DNA of 64,000 nucleotides from Cyrtodaria siliqua (Eukaryota; Mollusca; Bivalvia; Adapedonta; Hiatellidae). The stretch is from positions 1 to 64,000 of the forward strand of contig JAWPHD010003254.1 of the NCBI GenBank assembly GCA_037043455.1, given 5' to 3'. The notes under the pieces were generated by a model. That model had not been told where the DNA came from and did not search any database. It saw nothing but the letters and a program-made list of their open reading frames with translations. Positions 26,401-41,400 of this stretch are shown here, one piece after another (the stretch's first letter is position 1; every line of letters starts with the position of its first letter). Position numbers and translations under genes: made by a program.

Positions 26401-29400
26401 AACAACTTGCTAATCAAAGGACTATATAAGTGTAGGGCAGCTTCCCGGATTCTTATGTGTCCTTCCTTTCTTTGGGGCGACCGGCACTAATTCCAAGCCT
26501 GGTCAAGATCATACGCAAAATGAATGTCATAGTGTTGACAATGCAAATTATAACATTTTTCATTAGATCAAAGACCATAACTCTGGTGGTATTAAGTTTT
26601 TTCGAGCTCGTCCGCGCTTTCATCAATAGCCACGTTTGGTAAAAATAGAGGGGGCTAGAGTGTTGAAAATAAAAGATTAACGGACGGACGGACGGACGAC
26701 GGACAACAGGTTATTTTGGTGGCCAACAATGACCAGCAACTACAGAGACACATACAGTGCACACAAAGAGAAAAGGTTGAACGAAAAAACGTTGCCATTT
26801 TTTTTAACGTTTTAGGATAAAAACAAGTTTTCACGTTTGCGATAAAATATTATTACATTCATCACCGGGTCGTTTTCACAATTATGACAAAGGGTTTTCA
26901 TATTTATGGTAAGTTTCAAGTTTACGGTAAAATGTTATTACATTTATAACAGTTTTCATATGTATGACCATTTTCACGTTTAGAGTTCCTACAAATGTCA
27001 TGAAGCTAGAAGTTAATAAGTTGTAAAGTTAGAGGTCATGAAGTTATAATTCATGAAGTTAGATGTTAATAAGTCACGCAGTTAGAAAAATAAGTATAAA
27101 ACTCGAACAGGAAATGCAGCTTTCACAGAACAAAGAAAACCCCCAAAACACGCAAAACGACAAACATGAATAGCAATATTAATAAGGAATAAAGGCATAT
27201 GACCTCACAAACACAAAAACTGAATTGAATTGAATGTTGTTTAACGGCTCATCAACATAGTATAGGTTATTTAGAGCCGCCCCAGAGAGAGGAGAAGGAT
27301 ACATAGGAATCCGGGAACCTGCCCTACTCTTATTATCGAATAGATTCCTATGGTTCTTTAACGTGCTCGGAGGATAGACCGATATACGGGACCGCCCGGT
27401 TTACGTCCCCATCCGACGGACGGGGCTAAGGGAAAGTGTCTTGCCCAAGAACACACCGGTGTCTTGCCCAAGAACAAACCAAGTTTGTTTGCCCAAGAAC
27501 ACACCGAAGGGTTGACAATAGGGCTACCGCCTTGGAACGGTTAGTGGTAAAAAAGGCCGCTGGGGGGTTTAAACCAGGTTCTACGGTGAACCAAATCTCA
27601 AACTTACTCTACTGTCATCCCAATAAAACGGAACATTGTAAATAAAGATATCCCCGCCATAAATTATTCTCTAACCAACAAGGAAGCATTAATAGGCAAT
27701 ATAAGTAAAACACAAAGATGCTCGTGTATACATATATACAAAAAACAATAGTCTAGAAAGCCACAAAGAAGGTACTCAATGACTTGGCAGAAGCCAGAGC
27801 AACAAGAGAATAAACCATTGAGACAAACATCAAACGACATCGTCCTTTTGGGCTTTAGGTAGACGTCATCATAGGGTCCACAGTCTGTCCGGTCATCGCA
27901 CAATTAAAGAAGAAAGCATATAGTGACGAACTGTAAATGGGTCCACCCACCACCAAGCATGCAGCGCGTTGCAAAATGATAGGGTCATAACCTCTTTTGA
28001 TAAACCTTTTAACAAGTTTAACAAAGATAATATGAAAGTGATCACGACCAAGGATCTTACGAAGTTTTTCAATCACATCACCATAGAAGTCAGTGATAGT
28101 CCTTGTCGCGGAAGAGTTCTTAAATACTTTTATATTTGGAAAAGAATATCAGAGTTACGATAATAAAATTTTGCAAAGGTCTTCCGAAGTTTATGGTAAC
28201 GATAGCCCTGATGGAATAGCTTTTTAGTTATACAAAGCTTACGAATATTAAAGTCCTCAACTCGAGTACAAGCTCTAGAAAAACGAATAGGTTGAGACAC
28301 ATATATCCTATAAGAAGTTTCTCGGGGAACATCCTCATATAAAATCATCTCTCTTATCATAGATTTTGCTAATTATTTTACCATTTTCAATATAGGGATG
28401 TAAATCGAGAAAAGAAGCGTTAGTATCAGAAATATTAGCTTTGTTAAGTTGAAGTTGAAGTGAAGTTAGAAGTCATGAAGTTAGAAGTCAGTAAGTCATG
28501 AAGTTAGAAGTCATGAAGTTAGAAGTCAGTAAGTCATGAAGTTAGAAGTCAGTAAGTCATGAAGTTAGAAGTCAGTAAGTCATGAAGTTAAAAGTCGTGA
28601 AGTTAAAAGTCATGAACCTTAAAGTGATGATGTTAGAAGTGATGAAGTTAGAGGTTAATAAGTAATGAAGTTAGAAGTCGTGAAGTTAGAAGTCATGAAC
28701 TTAGAAGTGATAAAGTTAGAGGTTAATAAGTCGTGAAGTTAAAAGTCGTGACGTTAAAAGTCATCAAGTTAGAAGTGATGAAGTTAGAAGTTAATATGTA
28801 ATGCAGTTAGAAGATAGCAAGTCGTGAAGTTAGAAGTCGTGAAGTTAGAAGTCATGAAGTTAGAAGACAAAGTGATGAATTTAGAAGTGATGAAGTCGTG
28901 TAGTTAGATGTAATGAAGTTAGAAGTAATGAAGTTAGAAGTCATGATTTCAGAAGTCCTTCCAGGGCTTCCATACATAACATATCTGTCGTACTGCTGTA
29001 TGTGAAAAACTGCACTTAATCTACACTAATTTATACATTCAGAGTGTCAGCCTCTCAACTACATATCGTTTACATTAGTTCAGTATTGTTTTATTGAAGA
29101 TATGTTACAATACATGAATTCAACATCACAATATTCATAGAAACATATGCAAATGTATTTAACTACACGTTATTACTTCACCTATCGTTTACGTTCTCGT
29201 CGCGTGTATTAATTCCATAACATGCATCATTTAAACAATAATCTGTACTTATGTTATCTTTGTTTCTTTTTTTCCCGCCAGACCGGCAGTGTTTGACGAC
29301 TAAAGAATGCATGAATACCTAATTCTACTATGACGGTAAGATCAGATGTTTTACTTTGTTCTTCGTCAACACGCAACACTAATATTAAAGTGAAATATTA

Positions 29401-32400
29401 TAAACGTAAATTATAATGATTGATTGTCATTTGTTCATATCTCGTACACTATACGTAATTCAGCAGTTTTCTATTTTAGTCTATAGGTGTATACTGGAAT
29501 AAAAAACTATCCCCCACTTTCTGTAAATAATTTTCTAGTTAATAATATTCACTCGCATATTCTGAAACTACAAATGCACCAGACATGAATACCATATTGC
29601 TTCAGTAATTAATCTAATTGTAGTTGTGTACTTAATAATCTACTTTTATCAATCTAATTTATAGTTAGCGGATCATTGACAGTTACGGATCACTTTTGAG
29701 TTGTATATCTGTTTTTTAAGTTTATATGTTAAAAATAGATATGTTTCGAGCCATGCAGCCATAAGACCGATCGATTAAACATGTTCTTTGAGTAAATAAA
29801 ACGCTCGTATAAGTGATACTAGTTTACTTACACTAGTATCCATAAACTCGCTGCTTTTTGTGTGACAACTGTTGAGCAAATACGATCTCTTACTGTCTCT
29901 TACTGTCACACTGCAGACATAACACTATTGTTGTTACAAGCAAACATGACTAGAACTACTACTGAAGTTGATCAATACCCCCGCTTTACAAACTTATAAT
30001 GAAAGCCATATGAAGTTCAGTATACAATATTAGAGTGGAAAATTCTAAGTTTACACAAAGGGCCATACTTCTTTAATAAATTAGGCAATACAATGTGTGA
30101 TGTAAAGGGACATAATATCACCAGTTGTTATGTGTATATGAAGTTTAGGGACAATCCATTCAAAACTGTATGTAATAAAAATGTGTTATGGGACAGTATC
30201 TGTGTGGAACATTCTAAGTCAAACCTCTCACGAGACTTCTCTCAAAGAAGTCCATACGCTCGTAGTCAGCTTGATTGTGTCTGGATGATAGAGAATAGTT
30301 GACATGCTTACAAAATAATATTATATATTGCTATGAACCTTTCATCGACTACATGTAATCTTACACCATTTTATTATAAAAATAGTCATATCTGCATAAT
30401 GATATGAAACTTTGATAAAAATGTTCTAACCACAGATCAAACCTTTGAACCTTTGGTAAAATGGCAACTTTTTATATATGGAAAAAAACAACAAACAAAC
30501 AAGTTTCGCTATCATACAATAAAATTTTGGTTATTAAAGTAACACATTCCTTTGATTGTCTTTTGACTCTTATACTCACTGTTTACTTTACGACTTCCAC
30601 TATTTGTTATTTATTGTTTGTCTTTGCATAATATGCATATATAAAACACGTTGTAACACAACCATTCATTGCAGTCGAGCGAGAGCAATGCAAACAATCA
30701 CCAGTTCTTCGAGGCTATTCGAGAAAACGACTGTAGGAAACTGTCTCAGTTCCTAGAAAATAATGAAAGATTTGACATGAAAACGGCTGATGAGGTGATT
30801 AATATTTACAACAGTCTTGAATAGTTATTCATATTTTTGTTGTTGGTAAAATAGGTATAAAAGTCATACATGGAATGTAGCTTTCATCGAACACAGTCAC
30901 CCAAAACCACGCATGAACACAAACAGCAATTACAATGTATATAAAAGCAAGGCATGTGACATCACAAACACAACGGGTGGACAATAGGGCTACCGCCTTG
31001 GAAAGTTCAGTGGCAAAAAGGCCGCTAGGGGTTTAAGCCAGATTCTAGGGCGCACCAAACCTTACTCTTACCCTATTGTCATCCCAAATAAACGGAACAG
31101 TGTAAATAAAGAAATCCCATCCAGATTATATTCTCTAACACACAAGGCAGCATTATTAGGCAATATAAGTTAAACACATAGATGATCATGTATATGTGGA
31201 TATAAAATACAAAAGCCTAGAAAGCCAAAATGCAAGTACTCAGTATATTGGCAGAAGCCAGAGCAAAAAGAGAACAAACCGTTAAGGGAAGGACAAGACA
31301 ATATTTAAGACAAACATCAAACGCTACCGTCCTTTGAACATTTAGGTAGGCGTCATCATAAGGTCCATTATCTGTCCGGTCATCGCCCAATCGAAGAGGA
31401 AAGCATGGTTGCGAACTGTAAATTGGAAATGTTTGCTATCTCATGGAATACCATATTGTCTTTTTCTTTTTCCTTTTTTTTTTATAACATTCTAAAAAAT
31501 CTTAGCGTAGTAAGTTTATGTCTGACATACTGTTTGTGGGGTCGGTTTTCTTCTTTTCTTTTCTTCTCTTTTTATTACAATTACTGAATGTTTTCAATGC
31601 ATGATTTTGGTGGACTGTGTTCTGTGAAACATACATTTCCTGTTCGAATTTTGTATCTACTTTTGCTATCTAAAATATTCATATGATCTGCAGGCCTGAT
31701 TAAGACTTCGGCAACCATTGTATTTTAAAGTAAAAAACAACAACATATAACAACCAATAATAATACTTAATTCTAAATAATATACCATTGTATTTGAACT
31801 ACTACGACAGGCTTGTCATAAAGCCGTTTACAACATCTACACGTATACCCAATAACATACCATCAATAAAATGCATCCAATATTGACATTGTTCCCTATT
31901 TAGGGATGACTCAGTCATCTAGTTTATCTTCTCGTTTCACCCACTTTCTATACATTTTGGCATTGCCAACAATTTTTACAACATCCAAAAGAAACCGGTT
32001 TATAGCGGTGTATTCCAATTGGCGAATTATATTTTAATTAAAGTTTACCCATTTCATCACTTTCCGCCTGATATAATATAATGGTACCCATTTCATCACT
32101 TTCCGCATGATACATTGTAATTTTACCCATTTCATCACTTTCCGCATGATACATTGTAATTTTTTTCTGGTTTGCATACCATTCTAAAATGAGTGTTTTC
32201 TGTTCAGAGTGGATCATGTGCCTTGCATCTTAGTGTTGGAAACCTTGCGTGTTTGAAGTTATTATTAAGTTATGGAGCTCAAGTCAACGTGCTTGATAAG
32301 GTATGTTAAATACTATTGTATGCTTGAAAAGGTATGTTAAATAATGATACCATTTACTATTATATGCTTGATAAGGTATGTTAAATAATGATACCATTTA

Positions 32401-35400
32401 CTATTATATGTGTGATAAGGTATGTTAAATAATGATACCATTTACTATTATATGCTTGATAAGGTATGTTATATAAGGATACCATTTACTATTATATGCT
32501 TGAAAAGGTATGTTAAATAATGATACCATTTACTATTATAACGCTTTTGCATATTCTATATAACATCTCTCACGTCCACTAGCATCGACTTAAGCGGTTT
32601 TTTACTTTAAAGCACACAGAGGGCCAATAAGTAATAACACTACTGATTTAAAGTTTAATAATTTTAAATATATTCTTATGGTCGTATCACTACAACTAAA
32701 CTGCGTTTGTTTAGTGCCATGTACAATGCCTCAAGGCGTTACAAATCAGTAGTTTTCATACTTACTGGTCATTTGAGAACATCGAGCCCCATTCAATGTG
32801 ACTTTAAAGCAGAATTTCGCTTTGGGCATGATGGGGTGTTGCATCTTATTTTGGGCATGATGGGGTGTTGCATCTTATAGAATATCGCTTTGGGCATGAG
32901 GGGGTGTTGCATCTTATAGAATATCGCTTTGGGCATGATGGGGTGTTGCATCTTATAGAATATCGCTTTGGGCATGAGGGGGTGTTGCATCTTATAGAAT
33001 ATCGCTTTGGGCATGATGGGGTGTTGCATCTTATAGAATATCGCTTTGGGCATGATGGGGTGTTGCATCTTATTTTGGGCATGATGGGGTGTTGCATCTT
33101 ATAGAATATCGCTTTGGGCATGATGGGGTGTTGCATCGTATAGAATATCGCTTTGGGCATGATCGGGTGTTGCATCTTATTTTGGGCATGATGGGGGTGT
33201 TGCATCTTATAGAATATCGCTTTGGGCATGATGGGGTGTTGCATCGTATAGAATATCGCTTTGGGCATGATCGGGTGTTGCATCTTATAGAATATCGCTT
33301 TGGGTAAGATGGGGTGTTGCATCTTATAGAATATCGCTTTGGGAAAGATGGGGTGTAGCATCTGATAGAATATCGCTTTGGGCATGATGGGGGTGTTGCA
33401 TCTGATAGAATATCGCTTTGAGCATGATGGGGGTGTTGCATCTGATAGAATATCGCTTTGGGCATGATGGGGTGTTGTATCTTATAGAATATCGCTTTGG
33501 GCATGATGGGATGTTGCATCTTATATTGCCTCTCGTAAACACACACTCAATAAAACTTCAGTCTGCTACTTCTACTCCTGTTTGTGTTCGTTGATTTCGA
33601 AGGATCCACTTTTCTGTATTTATTCAAACCTCGAAAAAGAAATATATCAGTGACAATTGCCTGTATTTTTCGATAGGAAGGTATGACACCACTTCATTTG
33701 GCGGCCAAGTGTGACTTTGCTGAGACGTTGCTGCAACTTATCGTTCACGGAGCTGATATAAATAAAGCCTCAAATCGTCCGGTATGTTTCTTCTAGGACA
33801 TCACGCTATTGTTGCAAACGTTCTAGAGGTCGGCGAACTTAACCTCAAGATGCAAATTTTCTTGGAAAAAAGTCATGTATCGAGCTGGTCCTTTATTTAT
33901 TACAATATTAGTTGACTATTTCATTTTTAAAACAGAAATTTAGACAGTCCTTTCATAGGATTTAGAAAACAATATCCAGTGTTTCGTGCATATTTTAAAG
34001 CCTAATTACATAAGTATTTTGTATTGTTTGACTATCCGTTATAGCCCAGTTCGAGGTGTAGCACACCCATTGTATCACAGGAAGTGTCCACCCATTATCT
34101 GGTCCGAGTATTAACGTTCATACCCCATCCAGCCCCTACTCCAAGAAGCGAAAACGAGGTTGACTGGGGTTTGCAATAAAACCTTAATTACTGCTTAAAA
34201 AGTTTGTATATTGTAAAATGACAACACGTATTAGGTCATTTTAAACAGGTTATCAGATTTTGTCAGTAAAACATTTTTTTTAAATGTGTTTTATTGTCGA
34301 AATATCCGTTATAAAATCCTGCTAATATAAGCTTTTACGTAGCTTAATGGAATTAATACGGAACCACGTAATGTGGGGTAGTCGCATAATGGCGATCGGT
34401 ACATAATTCTCATTTCTTTTTGTAAAAAAGGGCATTTTCACTAATTTGAAGTGCCATATTTGGTTTATATCATATTGTTGACCTATTTGCTATATTTTTC
34501 AAGCATTGTCATGTTAAAATTGTGAGTTTGGATTTATTTTTTTTAAAGATATTTTGGCATCTCAGTGTTTTTATTTTTTAATTTGGGCCTGGATATGAAT
34601 GACAACATGTCATTTAGATTTTAATTCATACACAACTCAATGCAACAGAACAATGGGCGTGTTACACCTTCGATATATAAATCCGAAAATTACGTGCCCT
34701 TAACGGCTCTTCAGGTTTAAAGATATGAAAAGAGTAATTAGCTCCCATGGAGTTGGAAATGACAACAATGCATTTACCGCTAAAGGGAAACAAATGATGT
34801 TTTCGAACTGGGCTGTAGTAAAATATCAAACGACTTTGGCATAGAATGATGCATCTAAACTTGTACTGTACAATTACAGGCGACCTCAAACCCCGCGACA
34901 ACCTCAGTGCCATTGCCGCGATCACTTGCGCCAGTAGAATGTGCCATAGAGGAAGGAGCAAACACATGTCGGGATTTATTCTTGTTCTTCGGGGTAGAGG
35001 TATGTTGTCTCGTATGTACATGCATCCAGACAGCTCGCGATACTTCTTTTATCGTATTATCTTTTTGCATCCAGACGTCTCACAATACTTATTTTATCGT
35101 ATGGACAACGTTTAAAAGAAGGTCAGATATCGTTGGCGAAGTTTGTACACGTTTTGGTTTATATGTTTAGCACACTTTTAATTATGCTACATTCGGACAA
35201 ACATCCGATGCGCTGTTAACTCATATCCCTTATAATATTCCTAAAAGCAATTCCAATAGTTTGGTCTATATATGGACATTTTTGCACTATTCTATTTTAA
35301 TATACACTGTTTTCAAAACGTTATATTTTGATTTACAATTTTAGATACCAGTTAATGCACAGCTTGACGAGAATACAAAAAGTAGCCACGCAGTTATACT

Positions 35401-38400
35401 TCAAGGATATAAAAACGAGTACGTGAGATATAGTGATTTATTCCACCTAACTATACACAACAGCTTTAATGTATACATGCAGACTGCTTCTTTGTTTGTC
35501 GAGGGTAGCCTGTTTTTTCCCCATTTTTTTGATTACATTATGGTAAGAGTAAGGTCTGTGAGTGTTTGTGGTTGACACTTGCGTTTCTTATGATTATTGT
35601 TTGTTTCTATGCGTGATATTTGGTGTGTGGTCCTTGTTTGCTTAATTACCTGTTCGACTTTATCAACTCAGCAAAGCTTACAGTTCTTATACTGTCGCTT
35701 TTTTTTCTCTTGATTTTCATCTCTCTATTGAAAATGGTGAAATAATTAGTAAAATGACGAGAGATGATTTTAATTTTGATATTGTTAATTATCCCCACTT
35801 AGATGGAGATGTTCTCCGAGCTAATTCTTTATGTTTCTTCACTTATTCGTTTCTCTAGAGCTTGTAGTCGTGATGAGGATTTTAATATTCGAAATATTTG
35901 TATAACGAAAAAGCTACTCCAGAAGGGCTTCCGTTAGCATGAACTTCAAAACAACTTTGCACAAACGTTATTATCGTAACACTGATCTATTTTTAAAATA
36001 TAAAAGTAATTTAAGAACTCATCTGCGACAAGGACTATTACAACATGACTGCTATGGTGATGTGTTTTACAAACTTCGTAAGATAATTGGTCATAATCAT
36101 TTTCATACAATCTTTATTAGAATTGTTGAAACGTTTATCAAAAGCGGTTATGACCCTATCATTTTGCACCAAACTGCTTTTTCAGTGGTTGAACCATATA
36201 CAGTTCGACACTATAATTTCCTCTTTGATTGTGCGGTGACCGGACATATTGTGGACCCTATAAACCATTACGGGACGGTAGCGTTTGATGTTCGTCTTTA
36301 ATATTGTCTTGTCTTTTTGTTTTAAATGTTATATATACATGATCATTTATATGTTTTACTTATGTTGCCTATTAATGCTGCTTTGCTTGTTAGATATTAT
36401 AACCTGGCGAGAATAACTTTCTTTTACACTGTCCCGTTTATTGGGATGACAATATGGTAAGAGTGAGATTTGGGGCACCCTATAATCTGGTTTAAATCCC
36501 TAGCGGCCTTTTTTTTTTATAACTGACCGTTCCAAGGCGGTAACCCTATTGTCAATCTTTTTATGTTGGTGATGTCATATCTTGCCTTTTAATCATCTTG
36601 TAGTTGTTCCTTTTTTGTGCGTGTTTGTGGTTGACCATGGTCCTTGAAGGCTGCATTTCCCGTTCGACTATTATATCAACTTGTTTTTGACAACCTCATC
36701 TGACCTTATCTTATTTAACTTATTGAATAACTGTTGTTACAGTATTTCGGGAGTGTAACATCTCTTTGAGATAACTTTATTAAATGAATAGGAAATAGCA
36801 ATTTAATCATATTCAGGAAATAACATGGTACTATATATTAAAATTGTTGTATTTACCCCAGAAAGATTCGTTTCGGCGGACAGACTGTACGAACTGGGAC
36901 TGGTGTTCACATAGTGGACGAGAAAGGACGAAACATTGGCCTATATATTGGCAACAGCCAGGAGGAGTTTGACGTCGTCTGTCGTCGTATACAAGTAGAT
37001 TACCAAACTAGTGGGCATCATTGTCCAGAGGTGAAAATAATTTCAAGTGTGTAGCTAGTATATTTCACTACCGCTCATGAACAGTCTCAATCAGACCGAG
37101 ACTTCAATATTTCGTATGTGTCGTTCTCGGCCGTTTCCAAAGGTCCATTATCATACTCTTTTTTTATAGCACAGTGGCGTTGCTTGTGCAGTGTGGCGGC
37201 AGTAAAACGTCTCCCCGCGCTTGCAATCAGTACTGTTATTCATTCGATCTTTGGAGATCGCTGATCCCGATACTTATATTTAATTATCGGTGGTACTTTT
37301 TCATTTCTTTTTGTTTTCTTACTTAATTTTCGATTCAGTGATTCCACTACTCCGGCCGATTAAAGGCTCTGGATATTGTTTAACCACTTATAGGATATGT
37401 TGTCTGCTTTTTAATTATGTCTTTTGACTGTTACTTGTGATATGCAGGCTTCATAACCGCTGCTCCCAACTAAATTCCATTATGTTTATTTCGCTCTTCG
37501 GGGCATTTAATTTTAGTAGATACTGGGACCATACGCCGTACGACATGGGGAAGCAATAAACTCCATGTCCACCGCCATATGCATGCCATCTTCGGGATGG
37601 TTAAACATTTGTACTATTGATTTTATTAATATTGAGTTCTGCTCAACCCGGGGCTAGAGGGCGTGAGCGGTAGCTAGCATATTTCACTAACGCTCATGAA
37701 CAGTCTCAATCAAACCGAGACTGAAATATTTCGTATGTGTCGTTCTCGGCCGTTTCCAAAGGTCCATTATCATACTCTTTTGTATATTTGCGACAGACTC
37801 TACGGAAAGCTTTTTTATTTGTATTATAGCATGCCTGTGAGTACTTTCTATTGTCCAAAGTCGTATGAAATATTCAATACAGGAAAACGAAAGCGTACTG
37901 ATATTTTGTATAACGGCACACTTTTCAAACAATGTTCCGTTATACCAGATATCATACAAGGGGGCATGGCTAGCGATAAAACAGTTATAGAATATCCAAC
38001 TTGGTGTTATACGCTTATGCCTCGATATATTTCATGATATATGCTCGTAACACCTCGTTGGACATTCTATAATTTATACATAACAGAAGTGTATTTATTT
38101 CTTTATAACAACAGAAGAAGTGCATGATTTTACAAATAAAACACATGAAATGAGACTCATTCTAGAAATAAACCAGCAGAGGTGAGATATGATATACAAG
38201 CTGTCAGAGCAGTGCAATATTATATATTATGGAAAATACTTATACACTCAAGTGATATGAAAACGCAACACGGGAATTTCCGCTATATATTGTATGTACA
38301 ATATGCTGCTTTTAATCGAATGGTTCATGACTACGTATGACCTTTCCTTTTGGAAAAAATACTAAAACAACAAATAATACAGCAAATAGTATTCCTTCAA

Positions 38401-41400
38401 TGTTTCATTATTCACAGAGTACGCGTTTGGCTCAATCATGTGAGCAAACTTAGGATGCAACATTTTGCAAACTATTTACGTTAAATACAGTACTGAACTA
38501 GCTCAATTTTTCAAAGAGCTACTTCAACATTTATGAAGTTCTTGTTACAAAGTGTAGTGTGATTAAAACGTCTACAACATCACAGTTGTGTCCTTTCTCT
38601 AGTTAACTGCAACTTTCTTTTTAAAAAACATCTTGGGATTTCTTTGGAATATTATGTGCAATTAAGTGTGCGGTATATACAATATATAGCGGAAATTCCC
38701 GTGTTGCGTTTTCATATCACTTGAGTGTATTGCATCGAATGGCGGATATCATTATGATGCCACGTTGTAACGATGATTTGTCGTGGTCAAGCTATTTCGA
38801 TTTGACGCCTGTAAAACCGTTATGCATTCGTAAAACTGACTTCGACCATACGTTGTTTTTGAGGTTATCTTTTTTGTTGTTTACAATTTACAATGACACT
38901 TTCTCTAGATTTTGTTCTTTCTAGGTAATATGTGGAGAAGGGGAGGAGCTTATTAGTGATGTATACCAATACACTGTGGACAAAGACGTCACGTGTGACA
39001 TCCGGGTGCCTGTGTTTTTACAAGGTGAAGGTCAAAACGAATCAAACTACCACTATCTCATAGTTGCGCAGGTGTTACACCTGGGTAAAGGTAGCAGAGA
39101 AACACACGGGGAGTTAACTATAAAAAACAATGAGGTATGTATGTCAGATTCTTTTTTATCTATATAATAAACATAAACGATTTTACATTCTTTAGCAAAC
39201 ATGAGAAAAATGGTCCTACAGAAATCACATAACCCAAACATAATAGCACCGTAGATCCGCACTGTACCACAAAGAGAAAATTAACTATACAATGAAAAAG
39301 ACAATACATAACACAAAGAGTGGTGAAGACAGGGTTACCGACTTGGAACAGTCAGTAGGCAATTAGGCCTACTAGTTAGCTTAAATCGGTTTACATTATC
39401 CTGTCTTCAGCGCTCAAACTGACCAGACAGTGCAAATAAAAGTACATCCCATCAAAAGGAAATCTCTAACAATAAAGTCCACATCCAGTAAAATTAGAAG
39501 CGATACACGTATACGTTATTGTAAAGATATATAAAAAAAACATAATTAGAAACACCTCAGGATGTATCCAGAATTGTTCTGAATAGCCGCAGTAGTTGCA
39601 GCCCAAGAGAAAACCAATATAGGGTACGAGCAGAAATCCCAGGGACTAAGGTTCATGCACTCACCTCCCCTTTCAGATCATGGAGTCCCACGAGGTTGTT
39701 CGCAATCATGGAGTCCCACGAGGTTGTCCGGTCATCGCACAAGAGAAAAGAAGTGAAACGTAATGACTGACTGTAGAGGGGTCGGTCACCAGACATGAAG
39801 TGCGCTGTAATACTAGAGGGTCGTGTCCTTTTCTGACGAATTTCTGATTAATTTTGTAAAGTGGTCAGAAAATACGTAAGACCCCTTTACTTTCCGAAGT
39901 TTATAGATCGCATCTCCATAGAATAACGGTTGTGATATTCCTAGTCGCAGAACTGTTTTAGGTTGGTGTTGTACTTTTCCAACAGGTTTTCGTTGCGGCG
40001 ATAGAACTTTGAGAAATATCTACGTAGTTTGTGATAACGAAAACCCTGCTGAAGAAGAAGTTTAATTGTAATAACTTGATTTTCTTGTCCAGAGTATGAC
40101 TCGAAAACTAGTAATGGAACTGCAATAAGACTTCACAATGTTTCGATAACTGAAATCCTTAACATCGCTGGTAGATATAAACCCCGTATGAGGTAGCACG
40201 TCCCCATCTAAATGTGGTTAGATAATAATGTCAAAGTTAAAGTCATTCTCTTATCATAGATTTTAGTATGTATGTAATCATCTGAAATCGTGAGATGAAG
40301 ATCGAAGAATGCTACTATGGAATCCCAACTGTTGACTTTATTCAACTATTAGTGAAGAGCGGATTATCAATATTGAGTATGTCATCCAGATACAGAGATG
40401 TATTATTAAACGCATCAATAATGTCTCCCTGGCTAGCAGGTGACAAACTCAACATGAAATCTTTTTCATAACAGTATAAAAAACACATCTGCGACAACAT
40501 AAAACATAAACTAGTACAAACACAAACTGATTAAACAACGGTTTGTATATTATTACTTATTGTGCTCCATTATGAAACCCGCCTCACTTTCATCGTGAAA
40601 CCTGCCTCACTTTCATGGTGAAACTTGCCTCACTTTCATCGTGAAACCAGCCTCACTTTCATCGTAAAACCTGCCTCATTTTCATCGTGAAACCTGCCTC
40701 ACTTCCATCGTGAAACCTGCCTCACGTTCATCATGAAACCTGCCTCACTTCCATCATGAAACCTGCCTCACTTTCATCATAAAACCTGCCTCACTTCCAT
40801 CATGAAACCTCCCTCACATTCATCATGAAACCTGCCTCACTTCCATCATGAAACATGCCTCACTTTCATCATGAAACCTGCCTCACTTTCATCATGAAAC
40901 CTGCCCCTCTTTCATCATGAAACCTGCCTCCTTTCATCATGGAGCCTGCCTCACTGTCATCATGAAACCTGCCTCACGTTCATCATGAAACCTTACAAAT
41001 TTGATCGATTTTTCATCTTACTGTTAAGATAATAAGCTGCAGATGACGTTTTGAAATTAACTCCTGTAAGTGATTATATATTGTTTTCTGTCGAATATTT
41101 ACACATTAAGGGGTATGCTGTAATCGAAAATGCATACACATAATTGAGCCAGTAGGAAAACAATAGTTTAATTTAAGAGAATCTTGTTATTTTCATTTCT
41201 GTTAAAAAAGTTATTTTTCGTCAATTATCAATTCTGGATACGTTCATGAGTAAATATTCAATACACGTGAAGTTTCATATATAAACACTTCAGAATTATA
41301 ACAACAGTTACTACTGATAAAGATGATCCTTTGGAAGCAACAAACACAGCCAAGAGAATAAAGCAGTAGACTCGGATTTATTGAGTCTGTTCATGAGAGG

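Larger units (their letters stand above)
26790..28975 (-). repeat. Reverse copy of the 22765-23260 compound repeat, split by a retroelement
   Basis: 26790-27090 mirrors the cataaatgtgaaaac part and 28452-28975 mirrors the cttctaacttcatg part, ending ccttccagggcttccatac, the complement of the left copy's start. The RT element at about 27093-28450 sits between them. Confidence 0.85.

Noticed and set aside
32793..33546. Several overlapping ORFs of 70-179 residues on both strands
   Set aside because: A 39 bp minisatellite divisible by three leaves many frames open; there is no independent protein signal.
35939..36301. Independent 120-residue gene
   Set aside because: It matches the RT-family C-terminus found in the other copies, so it is a remnant.
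40572..40993. CRISPR-like array
   Set aside because: Continuous head-to-tail repeats without unique spacers, in a eukaryotic intron.
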